64,000 nucleotides of DNA from NCBI RefSeq assembly GCF_010907035.1, contig NZ_QUMK01000005.1, positions 1-64,000 on the forward strand, read 5' to 3'. Made by a program: the position numbers and the translations under genes. Source of the stretch: Rhodopseudomonas sp. BR0M22 (GTDB taxonomy: Bacteria > Pseudomonadota > Alphaproteobacteria > Rhizobiales > Xanthobacteraceae). Shown one piece after another: positions 1 to 10,145 of this stretch. Under the pieces are notes generated by a model. That model was not told where the DNA came from, did no database searches, and saw nothing but the letters and a program-made list of their open reading frames with translations. How positions within the stretch are numbered: position 1 is the first letter of the stretch; each line of letters opens with the position of its first letter.

Positions 1-1635
1 CAGCACGACTTCATTGACCAGCGGCTCGGAGTCCTCGCCTTTGACCATCGCCAGGATGCGGTTGAATTGCGCCGGCCGCAGCGCGCCGCCTTTGGCGAAT
101 GATAGATCGAGCGTTTTCAGAAAGTCGACGAGGTTGTGGACCTTCTCGACGCTAGGCTCGTCGTGCACCCGGTAGATCAGCGGCAGCGCCTTCTTCTCCA
201 GCATCTCGGCGGCGGCGACGTTGGCGAGGATCATGAACTCTTCGATCAGCCGGTGTGCATCGAGCCGTTCCGGGACGATGACGCGGTCGACGGTGCCGTC
301 CGGCTTTAGAACAATCTTGCGCTCGGGCAGATCGAGGTCGAGCGGATCGCGCTCGTCGCGACCGCGCTTGACCACCGCATAGGCGTCGTACAGCGGCTTC
401 AGGATGGGCTCGAGCAACGGGTCGGTGACATCGTCCGGCTTGCCGTCGATCGCGGCCTGGGCCTGCGCGTAGCTCAGCTTCGCCGCCGAGCGCATCAGGA
501 TTCGGTGGAACGAATGCGAGCGCTTGCGTCCCTGCGCGTCGATCACCATGCGGACGGCGAGGGCGCCGCGCGGCTCGCCCGGCTTGAGCGAACACAGGTC
601 GTTGGAGATCCGTTCCGGCAGCATAGGCACGACGCGATCGGGAAAGTACACCGAATTGCCGCGGCGCAGCGCATCGCGATCGAGCGCCGAGCCGGGGCGC
701 ACGTAGTAAGCGACGTCGGCGATTGCGACGTGCAGGATCACGCCGCCCTTGTTGTTGGGGGCGGGGTCCGGCTCGGCATGGACCGCGTCGTCGTGGTCCT
801 TGGCGTCGGGCGGATCGATCGTGACCAGCGGCAGCTCGCGCCAGTCTTCGCGGCCTTTGAGCGTTGCCGGCTCCGCAGCCTCGGACTCGCGGATCGCCGC
901 CGAGGAGAAGTCTTGCGGGATATCGTGGGTGTGGATCGCGATCAGGCTGATCGCCTTTTCGCTGGCGAGCGAGCCGAGCCTTTCCTTGACGCGGCCGGAG
1001 GCGAGGCCATAGCCGCGGGTGCGGATCAGGTCGACGCTGACGAGATCGCCATCCTGCGCGCCGCCGGCATCGTGCGCCGCGATGTTGAGTTCGCGCCCGG
1101 CTTGCTTCTTGTCGACCGGCACCATCCGGCCGCCGCCCTGCGGCAGCGCGCGGAAGATCCCGAGGATACGGGCCTTGCCGCGTTCGAGCACACGGATGAC
1201 GCGGCCGACATAAGCCGGGCCGGACTCGTGCGGGGCGGCTGCTTCGACATGCAACAGCGCGCGATCACCAATCCCCGCTGCGGTGCCGGGTTTGATCCGG
1301 CGCGGCGTGTGGATGCGGATCTTCGGCGCGTCGCCGTCCTGCTCGTCCCATTCGGACGGCGTGGCGATCAGTTCGCCGTCGGTGTCGCGCGAGACGATGT
1401 CCGCCAGCAAGGTCGGGGGCAGCGTGGCCGGCTCCGAGACCTTGCGGCGCCCGCTCTTGCGGATGCTTCCGCCGTCGGCAAGCTCGCGCAGCATCCGCTT
1501 CAGCTCGGCGCGGTCGGCATTCTTCAGGCCGTATTCGCGCGCGATCTCCCGGGTGCCGACCTTGCCGGGGTGGGCGCGGATGAAGGCGAGGAGGGTGGCC
1601 TTGTCCGGAAACTTCGCGTCGCGCGGCTTGCTCAC
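1..1635 (-). CDS. rnr: Ribonuclease R (3' end beyond window)
   Basis: This is a processive 3'-to-5' exoribonuclease of the RNB family that degrades structured RNA and rejected transcripts. The reading frame is open for 545 codons from a GTG at 1635 to the window edge, so the end of the catalytic domain and the S1 domain are missing. The N-terminus is a winged-helix-like segment (about residues 1-75), followed by cold-shock-like domains. The RNB catalytic motif with its metal-binding aspartates (TIDPPDAKDHDDAV) is at about 271-284, and YFPDRVVPMLPERISNDLCS-type sequence follows. The GTG lies two bases past the topA stop codon, so the two genes are probably cotranscribed and translationally coupled. 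The start is inferred; the frame stays open upstream. Confidence 0.95.
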   Translation of the reverse strand, partial: MSKPRDAKFPDKATLLAFIRAHPGKVGTREIAREYGLKNADRAELKRMLRELADGGSIRKSGRRKVSEPATLPPTLLADIVSRDTDGELIATPSEWDEQDGDAPKIRIHTPRRIKPGTAAGIGDRALLHVEAAAPHESGPAYVGRVIRVLERGKARILGIFRALPQGGGRMVPVDKKQAGRELNIAAHDAGGAQDGDLVSVDLIRTRGYGLASGRVKERLGSLASEKAISLIAIHTHDIPQDFSSAAIRESEAAEPATLKGREDWRELPLVTIDPPDAKDHDDAVHAEPDPAPNNKGGVILHVAIADVAYYVRPGSALDRDALRRGNSVYFPDRVVPMLPERISNDLCSLKPGEPRGALAVRMVIDAQGRKRSHSFHRILMRSAAKLSYAQAQAAIDGKPDDVTDPLLEPILKPLYDAYAVVKRGRDERDPLDLDLPERKIVLKPDGTVDRVIVPERLDAHRLIEEFMILANVAAAEMLEKKALPLIYRVHDEPSVEKVHNLVDFLKTLDLSFAKGGALRPAQFNRILAMVKGEDSEPLVNEVVL

Positions 1636-1637
1636 AT

Positions 1638-4373
1638 CTATCCGTTCTTGGCGGCGCTGCTCTTGGCCGCGTCTTTGGGCTTGGCGGCCTTCTTCGCCGC
1701 CTTCTTCGCCGCGACCGGCGCGCGCGCCTTGCTGGCGGCGGCGCTTTCGGCCTTCGGCTTGGCCTTCTTGGCGGCGGCCTTCTTCACCGGCTTGGCCTTG
1801 CCGTCGGCATCCGCCTTCTTGGCAGCGGCCTTCTTCGCCGGTGCCTTCTTGGCCTTGCCGCCGCCCTTGGCGGCGCGCTCGTCGAGCAGCGTGATCGCTT
1901 CGGGCAGGGTGATGGTATCTTCGGTCTTGTCGTTCGGAATCGTGGCGTTGACTCCGCCGGCGGTGACGTAAGCACCGTAGCGGCCCTTCTTCACCGCGAC
2001 CGCGCCGAGGCTCGGATGGTCGCCCAGCGCCTTGCCGGGATCAGAACCGAAGCGGCCCTTGCTCGGGCCCTTGGCGACCTTCTCGGCAATCAGCGTCACC
2101 GCGCGGTTCAGGCCGATGGTGTGGACGTCGTCGCCGGCTTCGAGGCTGGCATAGGTCTTCTCGTGCTGCACATAGGGGCCGAACCGGCCGATGCCGGCCT
2201 TGATCGGCTGCCCGGTCTCCGGATGCTTGCCGACTTCGCGCGGCAGCGCCAGCAGCTTGAGCGCCATTTCGAGATCGACATCGGACGGCGAGGTGCCCTT
2301 CGGAATGCCGGCCCGCTTCGGCTTTTCGCCTTCGCCGTAATCCTTGGTCTCGCCGAGCTGGATGTAGGGGCCGAACCGGCCGGACTTCACCGCGACCTCG
2401 AGGCCGCTGTCGGGATCGGTGCCGAGCACGCGGTCGGCATCGCCGGCGCTGTCGGAGGCGAGCGGCCGGGTGTAGCGGCATTCCGGATAGTTCGAGCAGC
2501 CGACGAAGGCGCCGAACTTGCCGGCTTTCAGATTGAGCTTGCCGGTGCCGCAGCTCGGGCATTGCCGCGGATCGCCGCCGTCCTCGCGCGCCGGGTAGAT
2601 GTGCGGCCCGAGCATCTCGTCGAGCACGTCGAGCACCTGGGCGACGCGCAGATCCTTGATCTCGTCGACCGCGCCGATGAAGTCGCGCCAGAAGTCGCTC
2701 AGCACCTGTTTCCAGGACACTTCATTATTGGAGATGCGGTCGAGGTCTTCTTCGAGCCCGGCGGTGAAGTCGTATTCGACGTAGCGGGTGAAGAAGCTCT
2801 CCAGGAACGCGACCACGACGCGGCCTTTGTCCTCGCCATGCAGCCGCTTCTTCTCCAGCCGGACGTAGCCGCGATCCTTCAGCACCTGCAGAATGGAGGC
2901 GTAGGTCGAGGGCCGGCCGATGCCGAGCTCTTCCATCCGCTTCACCAGCGAGGCTTCAGAAAACCGTGGCGGCGGCTCGGTGAAATGCTGGGTGACGGCA
3001 AGCGCCTCGCGCTTCAGCGTCTCGTTCTCGCTCATCGCGGGGAGTCGGCGGGAATCCTCGTCCTCGGAATCGTCGTCGCGGCCTTCCTGATAGGCGGCGA
3101 GGAAGCCGTCGAACTTCACTACCTGACCGGTGGCGCGCAGCTCCAGCAAGCGCGACCCAGCTTTCGCCTCGATGTCGACGGTGGTGCGCTCCAGCTCGGC
3201 GGATTCCATCTGGCTGGCGACGGTGCGGATCCAGATCAGCTCGTACAGCCGGGCCTGGTCGGAATCGAGGTTGCGGCTGACGTCGGACGGCCGGCGCGAC
3301 AGGTCGGTCGGGCGGATCGCTTCGTGGGCTTCCTGCGCGTTCTTGGCTTTCGCCGTGTACTGACGCGGTGCCTCCGGCACATAGGCGTTGCCGAAGTCCT
3401 CGGCGATCACCTTGCGCGCCTGGGTGATGGCGGACGGGTCGATCTGCACGCCGTCGGTACGCATATAAGTGATGAGACCGACGGTCTCGCCGCCGATATC
3501 GACGCCTTCGTACAGCCGCTGCGCCACCCGCATGGTATGGGCCGGCGCGAAGCCGAGCTTGCGGCTGGCTTCCTGCTGCAGCGTCGAGGTGGTGAAGGGA
3601 GCGTAGGGATTGCGGCGCGCCGGCTTGGCTTCGACGGTAGAGACGCGGAAATTCGCTGCCTCGATCGCCTTTTTGAAATCCTCGGCCTCGGCGCCGTTGC
3701 CAATGTCGAGCCGCTGGATCTTCTTGCCGTCGGCGCCGACCAGCCGCGCCTCGAAGGTATCGCCGCGCGGCGTCGCCAGAGTGGCGATCAGCGACCAGTA
3801 TTCTCGGGGGACGAACTTCTCGATTTCGGTTTCGCGGTCGCACACCAGACGCAGCGCCACCGACTGCACGCGGCCGGCGGACCGGGCGCCGGGCAGCTTG
3901 CGCCACAGCACCGGGGAGAGGGTGAAGCCGACCAGATAGTCGAGCGCCCGGCGCGCCATATAGGCGTCGACCAGCGCACCATCGATCTGACGCGGGTGCT
4001 TCATCGCGTCGGTGACCGACTGCTTGGTGATGGCGTTGAACACCACGCGCTCGACCTGTTGGTCCTTCAGCGCACGCTTTTGCTTCATCACCTCCAGGAC
4101 ATGCCAGGAGATCGCCTCGCCCTCACGATCAGGGTCGGTTGCGAGGATCAGTTTGTCTGCACCTTTCAGAGCCTTGGCGATGTCATTGAGCCGGCTCGCG
4201 GCTTTCGGGTCGACCTCCCAGATCATCTGAAAGTCGGCGTCCGGGTCGACCGATCCGTTCTTCGCCGGCAAGTCGCGCACATGCCCGAACGAGGCCAGAA
4301 CCTCGTAGGACGAGCCGAGATATTTGTTGATCGTCTTGGCCTTCGCCGGCGACTCGACAATGACGAGGTTCAT
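1638..4373 (-). CDS. topA: DNA topoisomerase I
   Basis: A type IA topoisomerase that relaxes negative supercoils. The chosen ATG at 4373 gives MNLVIVESPAKAKTI, the usual start of the Toprim domain, and a 911-aa protein; the frame itself is open further upstream. Visible are the acidic Toprim motif DPDREGEAISWH, the active-site tyrosine in GLITYMRTDG, one four-cysteine zinc ribbon (CPSC...C...C), and several GRFGPY/GRYGAY repeats typical of alphaproteobacterial TopA. The last ~75 residues are an Ala/Lys-rich, histone H1-like tail of AKK repeats, expected to be disordered and DNA-binding. It lies directly upstream of rnr. Confidence 0.97.
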   Translation of the reverse strand: MNLVIVESPAKAKTINKYLGSSYEVLASFGHVRDLPAKNGSVDPDADFQMIWEVDPKAASRLNDIAKALKGADKLILATDPDREGEAISWHVLEVMKQKRALKDQQVERVVFNAITKQSVTDAMKHPRQIDGALVDAYMARRALDYLVGFTLSPVLWRKLPGARSAGRVQSVALRLVCDRETEIEKFVPREYWSLIATLATPRGDTFEARLVGADGKKIQRLDIGNGAEAEDFKKAIEAANFRVSTVEAKPARRNPYAPFTTSTLQQEASRKLGFAPAHTMRVAQRLYEGVDIGGETVGLITYMRTDGVQIDPSAITQARKVIAEDFGNAYVPEAPRQYTAKAKNAQEAHEAIRPTDLSRRPSDVSRNLDSDQARLYELIWIRTVASQMESAELERTTVDIEAKAGSRLLELRATGQVVKFDGFLAAYQEGRDDDSEDEDSRRLPAMSENETLKREALAVTQHFTEPPPRFSEASLVKRMEELGIGRPSTYASILQVLKDRGYVRLEKKRLHGEDKGRVVVAFLESFFTRYVEYDFTAGLEEDLDRISNNEVSWKQVLSDFWRDFIGAVDEIKDLRVAQVLDVLDEMLGPHIYPAREDGGDPRQCPSCGTGKLNLKAGKFGAFVGCSNYPECRYTRPLASDSAGDADRVLGTDPDSGLEVAVKSGRFGPYIQLGETKDYGEGEKPKRAGIPKGTSPSDVDLEMALKLLALPREVGKHPETGQPIKAGIGRFGPYVQHEKTYASLEAGDDVHTIGLNRAVTLIAEKVAKGPSKGRFGSDPGKALGDHPSLGAVAVKKGRYGAYVTAGGVNATIPNDKTEDTITLPEAITLLDERAAKGGGKAKKAPAKKAAAKKADADGKAKPVKKAAAKKAKPKAESAAASKARAPVAAKKAAKKAAKPKDAAKSSAAKNG

Positions 4374-4541
4374 CGCATTCCAGGCGTCAGAATGAAGAGA
4401 AAAAGGCCGGTCTGCGAGACTCGCGCCGGCCAGATTGCCCGGAACATGGGTGGTGACGGGTGCGCTGTCAAATGGCCGCTCGGGGAACCGGCGCGAAATC
4501 AACTCCACTCACGCATGAAATTCACCAAACATAAACCTAGA

Positions 4542-4566
4542 GGTGTACAACTTATACGTGTATACC
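4542..4566. promoter_or_regulatory. Imperfect inverted repeat in the topA divergent region
   Basis: The half-sites GGTGTACA and TGTATACC match at 7 of 8 positions and are separated by 9 bases. They lie in an AT-rich pocket between divergent topA and the 71-aa gene. A second short dyad, CAATT-N6-AATTG, follows at 4571-4586. The arrangement looks like operator sequence for the small gene, for topA, or for both. This is a pattern seen in the sequence only; no regulator is identified. Confidence 0.3.
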
Positions 4567-4618
4567 ATCTCAATTGCTCCTAATTGGAGTGTTCGATTCT
4601 GTACAGGAATGGTGCCCG

Positions 4619-4834
4619 ATGACGTCGCCGTCCGAGAGCCACCGAAACTCGCGTTCTGCCCGGCCACGAGATGGCGGGCCCGTTGAAGCAGCCCAATACC
4701 TGTCCGAAGCGACCGGGCAGCTCATTCAGGTTGCCCAGGCGCATCGCCTCGACATGGTTTGCTATTTGCTCGACATGGCGCGGATGGAGGCAAGGGAGGT
4801 CGTCCGTCGGAGGCGCAATTCCAGCGGAGATTGA
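4619..4834 (+). CDS. Small conserved hypothetical protein (71 aa)
   Basis: A short soluble protein with no recognised catalytic motif. It has a polar N-terminus followed by an amphipathic helical segment (AAQYLSEATGQLIQVAQ, LDMVCYLLDMARMEA) and a basic end (VVRRRRNS). The pattern resembles small proteins I recall from Bradyrhizobium relatives, with a tandem helix ending in YLLDMARxEA. The ATG at 4619 is preceded by CAGGAA about 9 bases upstream; an upstream in-frame start at 4574 would add 15 residues. It stands alone, divergent from topA. Function is unknown. Confidence 0.65.
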   Translation: MTSPSESHRNSRSARPRDGGPVEAAQYLSEATGQLIQVAQAHRLDMVCYLLDMARMEAREVVRRRRNSSGD

Positions 4835-5094
4835 ACAAGTTCCGAGATCCCATTCATGACGAAGGATTCTTTCGCGGCTCCTCGAATTTTGGTTGAGCTT
4901 TGAACGGCATCAAGCCTGGAAATGTCCTTCATCGGCAACCGCTGTCACGAGGCGTTCGCAGTTAACCTCTAATTAACCGAACCAGTCCACGATTCGAACG
5001 TCGGGGCGGGCCGGATGTACGTCCGCTCCTGGACAATGGCTCGGAGCTCACCGCTTCGGGCCGTTGGCTTTTTGGGGAAGGTGTTTGCCTCAGC
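4835..5094. other. Intergenic region, no gene seen
   Basis: A spacer of 260 bases between the 71-aa gene and the end of the AlgX-like gene, which converge. Short frames occur on the plus strand, but they are GC-driven and overlap the AlgX-like gene. No convincing terminator hairpin with a T-tract was found. Confidence 0.4.
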
Positions 5095-6285
5095 TCAGCG
5101 TTGCATCAGGATGCTGTGCAGCGCGCGAACGTGGGCGGACTTGCCCAGGAACGACTCATTCTCTTCCAGGATCAGAATTTGGACGTCGCGCAGCCGGGCG
5201 AGCTGGGCTGGACCGAGGTCGCGATCGAGCGTTCGGAACGGGACACCGCCCTCACGCTCGAGCTTGAGATAGAAGTAGGAGTCGAGCCGGGCCATGCAGG
5301 CGTCGCGGATCAGGATCTCGGCAGTCATTCGAATGAACGACCCGCCGACGATGGCTGCGTTCGCGTCGCGGCCGGAGAACGTGTTGCAGTCGATCCCTGA
5401 GCGGTACTGTACGTGGGGCGTCCGGATCGGGGGCGGATCGAGCAACTGGTTCTGGAAGCCGATCAGATCGATGTCGCGTTCGGTGGCCTGGTCGTCGATC
5501 GTGATCGAATAGGTCAGCGGCGCTGCGACGGTGCGGCCGGCCACCTCGTTCAGCCGATTCAGGATCGCAACGCTGGCGATCGCAAGCCCAAGATCATTCC
5601 AATGCGCGCCGTTGCGCGGAAACAGAGGCATGGCCTGGGCACGCCGCTGCGCATAGATCAGCGCGGCGGCGTCGAAGACCTCGACGCCCGCCTGCCGAAG
5701 CAGGTCGACGTAACGCGGCCGCAGCTCGTTGCGGGCCGCTTCCGTGCTCGGGCAGGGGCGGGTGCCGGTGAACGCTTCCGGCATGTAGCCGAGCTTCGAC
5801 GGGGTGACGACGAACAGGAAGACGCCGCCACGCGAGCGGTAGAAATCCTGAATGTCCTTCAGCAGCGGGATCCTGTCGTGGGCGCGTTCGTCGGCCATGC
5901 CGACGGTCCGCTGGCAGTAGTCGTCGAGATAGAAGGTCTCGAGCAACTGCCGATCGGTGCCGCGGACCAGCCCCTGTGCGGTCAGTTCGTCGAACAGAGA
6001 GGCGCGAAGCTGGTTGTAGCTGCGGATCAACAGTGGCCGCAGCGGATTGGCCTCGGTCACCCGCAGCGCCAGCGCCTTCTGCAATGTGGCGTCGCTGACC
6101 GCCTTCCACGACCAGTCGAGCGGGTCTTTGGCGGTGACGCCGCCGAGCCTCTTGCCGATGATCGCAAGCAAGCGCGGATTCATCGGTGCGGCGATCAGAT
6201 TCCACGCCGTCACGACCGGCAGCGCGAGCAGCACGGTGAAGATCAGTGCCCAGACGGTTCGTGTGATGTGCTTGTTGATCGCCAT
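5095..6285 (-). CDS. AlgX/AlgJ-like SGNH-type O-acetylation protein
   Basis: A 396-aa protein of the type that works with MBOAT membrane acyltransferases to acetylate exported polysaccharide in the periplasm. It has an N-terminal hydrophobic segment (about residues 10-32) that serves as signal or anchor. An SGNH/AlgX-like fold follows, with an NGAHWNDLG block corresponding to the catalytic HW region. It begins 4 bases after the MBOAT gene ends, so the two form an operon. No alginate polymerase genes (alg8/alg44/algE) are in the window, so the polymer acetylated is unknown. The symbol is left empty because AlgX, AlgJ and DltD-like roles cannot be separated by eye. Confidence 0.8.
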   Translation of the reverse strand: MAINKHITRTVWALIFTVLLALPVVTAWNLIAAPMNPRLLAIIGKRLGGVTAKDPLDWSWKAVSDATLQKALALRVTEANPLRPLLIRSYNQLRASLFDELTAQGLVRGTDRQLLETFYLDDYCQRTVGMADERAHDRIPLLKDIQDFYRSRGGVFLFVVTPSKLGYMPEAFTGTRPCPSTEAARNELRPRYVDLLRQAGVEVFDAAALIYAQRRAQAMPLFPRNGAHWNDLGLAIASVAILNRLNEVAGRTVAAPLTYSITIDDQATERDIDLIGFQNQLLDPPPIRTPHVQYRSGIDCNTFSGRDANAAIVGGSFIRMTAEILIRDACMARLDSYFYLKLEREGGVPFRTLDRDLGPAQLARLRDVQILILEENESFLGKSAHVRALHSILMQR

Positions 6286-6289
6286 CGCT

Positions 6290-7702
6290 TCAGAACCGGA
6301 AATAGATGAACGGCTTGAACGGCAGCGCGAGGGCCCGTGCGATCCCCACCACAGCCAGCGTGATGATCGCGGCCTGCGCCAGCCAGCGCACGGCCCATAG
6401 CGAATAATAGGCGGCCTGCAGATGGCGATAGCCGGGCAGGCCCGGTGTGAACGATACGATCAGCCCGGCCGCCGCCGCCCACGGCACCTCGGGCGCCAGC
6501 ACGATCGGCGCCGCCTGATGGTAGGCGCCGGCGAGCGCCGCGAAGAACGGGCCGAGATGTGACAGCGAGGGGGAGCGGAAGATCGACCAGCCGATCATCA
6601 CCAGCAGGAAGGTTGTCAGCGTCGCCAGCACCGGGCCGATCCGCTGCAGCGCACGGCTCAGGAAGATGCGATCGAGCGTCAGAAACAACCCGTTCCAGGC
6701 ACCCCAGAGCACGAAATTCCAGCTCGCGCCGTGCCACAGCCCCGACAACAGAAAGCAGATCCACAGATTGACGTAGGTCCGCAGCGCGCCATGGCGATTG
6801 CCGCCGAGCGGCACGTAGAGATAGTCGCGGATCCAGGTGGTCAACGAGATGTGCCAGCGCCGCCAGAATTCGGTGATCGATCGGGCGATATAGGGGGCTT
6901 TGAAATTTTCGCGCAGCGACAGGCCGAACATCCGCGATAGCCCGATCGCCATGTCCGAATAGCCGGCGAAATCGAAGAAGATCTGCAGCGTGAAGGCGAG
7001 CAGGCCGAGCCAGGCCATTGGCGCCGACAGCATTGTCGGATCGGCGCCGAAGATCTGATCGGCGCAGCCGCCCATCGGGTCGGCGATCAGCTGTTTCTTG
7101 GCCAGCCCCATACAGAACCGCACCAGCCCGTCGCGGGCATCGCGCCAGCGCGGCGACGGCGGCGCGGCGATCTGCGCGGCCATCTCGTGATATTTCAGGA
7201 TCGGGCCGGCGAGCAGCTTGGGGAAATACAGCACGAACAGGCAGTAGTCGGCGAAACGCCGCGCCGGCGGCGACACGCCGCGATAAGTATCCACCAAATA
7301 GGTGATCTTCTCGAATACCACGAAAGAGACGCCGATCGGCAGCGCGATACCGAGCAACTGAATCCGCCAGCCGAATGCCGGCTGAAGCAGAGCGTCGAAA
7401 TTGGCGATCAGAAAGTCGGTGTATTTGTAGAACACCAGGACGGCGAGATTGCAGGCGACTCCGAGCGTCAGCAGCAGCCGGCGTTCGTGCTCGGAGTCCG
7501 AGCGATGCAGCCGCGCGGTCAGCGCGTAGTCGATCAGTGCCGACACCAGCAGCACCGGGACGAACAGCGGCTCGCCCCAGCTGTAAAACAGCAGGCTGGC
7601 GACCAGCAGGACCCATTTGCGTGCGATCTTGTTGGTCACCGCCAGATACAGCGCGTAGACCGCCGGAAAGACCGTCAGAAAAAGCGGTTCGTAGAACAGC
7701 AT
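6290..7702 (-). CDS. MBOAT family membrane O-acyltransferase (AlgI-like)
   Basis: A polytopic membrane acyltransferase that passes acetyl groups across the inner membrane for polysaccharide O-acetylation. The ATG at 7702 gives MLFYEPLFLTVFPAVY, the classic AlgI beginning, and a 470-aa product; the frame opens 15 codons earlier. Diagnostic blocks are FAGYSDMAIG, WRRWHISLTTW, RDYLYVPLGGNR and LSGLWHGASW, the last carrying the invariant histidine. About 10 or more hydrophobic segments are visible. It is followed at 4 bases by the AlgX-like gene. Together they are a minimal two-gene acetylation module. Confidence 0.9.
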   Translation of the reverse strand: MLFYEPLFLTVFPAVYALYLAVTNKIARKWVLLVASLLFYSWGEPLFVPVLLVSALIDYALTARLHRSDSEHERRLLLTLGVACNLAVLVFYKYTDFLIANFDALLQPAFGWRIQLLGIALPIGVSFVVFEKITYLVDTYRGVSPPARRFADYCLFVLYFPKLLAGPILKYHEMAAQIAAPPSPRWRDARDGLVRFCMGLAKKQLIADPMGGCADQIFGADPTMLSAPMAWLGLLAFTLQIFFDFAGYSDMAIGLSRMFGLSLRENFKAPYIARSITEFWRRWHISLTTWIRDYLYVPLGGNRHGALRTYVNLWICFLLSGLWHGASWNFVLWGAWNGLFLTLDRIFLSRALQRIGPVLATLTTFLLVMIGWSIFRSPSLSHLGPFFAALAGAYHQAAPIVLAPEVPWAAAAGLIVSFTPGLPGYRHLQAAYYSLWAVRWLAQAAIITLAVVGIARALALPFKPFIYFRF

Positions 7703-7798
7703 CGGCGGTGGGCGCTCGGGGGGACAGGGCGGCGTGCCAGATGGCAAACCGCCCGATGTCTCGTCAAGCCCCGCGCCCGGCGCCCGGGCCGGCTGTCG

Positions 7799-8416
7799 TC
7801 AGGCGGCCTGCAGGCCGGCGGCGGCCGACAGCGCCGCCTCCAGCGCCTTCTCGCGATGTTCCGGCCCCACCTGGATGCCGTCAGCCGAGATGATCTCCGG
7901 ATCGGTGACGCCGATGAAGCCGAACACGAACCGCAGATAGCTTTCCAGATGTTCGCCGGCCGCCATCGGCGTGTCTGCGCCGTAGAACCCGCCGCGTGAC
8001 ACTGCGACGATCACGCGTTTGCCGCCCGCCAGACCTTGAACGCCGCCCGGCCCATAGCTGAACGTCTTGCCTCGGACGAGGATGCGATCGATCCAGGCCT
8101 TGAGCTGGCTCGGGACAGTGAAGTTGTACATCGGTGCGCCGATCAGCACGATGTCGGCGGCAAGAAATTCTTCCAGTACGTTTTGCCCGGCGGCGAGGTC
8201 GGGCTGCAGCGACGGCTCCGGCGCGGCGCCATGGGCCGCGGCGACATGCAAGCCGGATAGGTGATGCAGTGGCTCGGCCGTGACATCGCGGTAGGTGACG
8301 GCCAGGCCCGGCTGCGCCTGGCGGAGCCGGTCGACTATGGCAGCGGTGACCTGCCGGCTGACGGAGTTGGAGCCCAGTACGCTGGAGTCGATGTGAAGCA
8401 GTTTCATTGGCGTCAT
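7799..8416 (-). CDS. azoR: FMN-dependent NAD(P)H azoreductase/quinone reductase
   Basis: A flavodoxin-like NAD(P)H oxidoreductase of about 200 aa (205 from this start; an internal ATG at 8407 would give MKLLHIDSS). It shows the AzoR signature blocks: [17 protein letters not shown] for phosphate binding, [18 protein letters not shown], and the VSRGGFYG segment. It reduces azo dyes and quinones by two-electron transfer, which limits quinone stress. It is divergent from an HxlR-type regulator gene with only 33 bases between the starts, so that regulator probably controls it. Confidence 0.93.
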   Translation of the reverse strand: MTPMKLLHIDSSVLGSNSVSRQVTAAIVDRLRQAQPGLAVTYRDVTAEPLHHLSGLHVAAAHGAAPEPSLQPDLAAGQNVLEEFLAADIVLIGAPMYNFTVPSQLKAWIDRILVRGKTFSYGPGGVQGLAGGKRVIVAVSRGGFYGADTPMAAGEHLESYLRFVFGFIGVTDPEIISADGIQVGPEHREKALEAALSAAAGLQAA

Positions 8417-8442
8417 CCTTGGTATAGATTTGTAACTGACGC

Positions 8443-8453
8443 ACTATGAGTGA
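8443..8453. promoter_or_regulatory. Short dyad CACT-ATG-AGTG in the azoR/hxlR intergenic region
   Basis: A perfect 4-bp-arm inverted repeat overlapping the HxlR GTG start, in the 33-base gap between two divergent genes. HxlR/DUF24 regulators commonly bind dyads in such gaps. The dyad is short and could arise by chance. Confidence 0.25.
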
Positions 8454-8914
8454 CTGCCCAAATGGCACAAGAAGGCACTATTTTGAAACCCGCGCACACC
8501 GATTTGCCTGCGCACAGCGATGTGCCCGGGCACAGCGATGTGCCTGCGCCACACGGGGGCAGTGCCCATACAGACTGCCGCGGCGTCAATTCGGTGCTGT
8601 CGCGGGTCGGTGACAAATGGACCGTGCTGGTGATCATGCTGCTGCGCGAGCGGCCGCGCCGCTTCAATGAGCTGAAGCGGATGGTCGGCGGGATTTCGCA
8701 GCGGATGTTGACCTTGACGCTGCGCGGGCTCGAACGCGACGGTCTGGTCACCCGGACCGTGTTTCCGACCGTGCCGCCGCGGGTCGACTACGAACTGACG
8801 CCGCTCGGCCACGGCCTCAGCCATCCGATACAGGCGCTCGGCACCTGGGCGCTCGCGCATTTGCCGGAGATCGAGACGGCGAGGCAGGCGTTCGATGAGC
8901 GTGAGACCCGCTGA
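8450..8914 (+). CDS. HxlR (DUF24)-family transcriptional regulator
   Basis: A winged-helix regulator of 154 aa from GTG 8450; an ATG at 8462 is possible. The HxlR core is plain: VLSRVGDKWTVLVIMLL, RPRRFNELKRMV, GISQRMLTLTLRGLERDGLV and DYELTPLG. A cysteine sits just before the core (C43, TDCRGV), where redox-sensing family members such as YodB carry their sensor cysteine. Unusually, the N-terminus has a histidine-rich extension made of three 18-bp units (HTDLPA, HSDVPG, HSDVPA; 8495-8548). It is divergent from azoR, which fits quinone- or disulfide-stress control as known for YodB/AzoR1 in Bacillus. Confidence 0.9.
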   Translation: MTAQMAQEGTILKPAHTDLPAHSDVPGHSDVPAPHGGSAHTDCRGVNSVLSRVGDKWTVLVIMLLRERPRRFNELKRMVGGISQRMLTLTLRGLERDGLVTRTVFPTVPPRVDYELTPLGHGLSHPIQALGTWALAHLPEIETARQAFDERETR

Positions 8915-8917
8915 CGT

Positions 8918-10105
<1,188 letters not shown>

Positions 10106-10145
10106 CTAAACTGAAACAATATTGATGCTCGCAGAGGAACGCGAC

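Noticed and set aside
505-1971. Long plus-strand frame opposite rnr and the end of topA
   Set aside because: RNase R motifs on the minus strand explain the region; the frame crosses the gene boundary.
2016-4583. Long plus-strand open frame opposite topA
   Set aside because: Shadow of topA caused by high GC; residue composition is Arg/Asp/Gly/Ala-heavy with no family resemblance.
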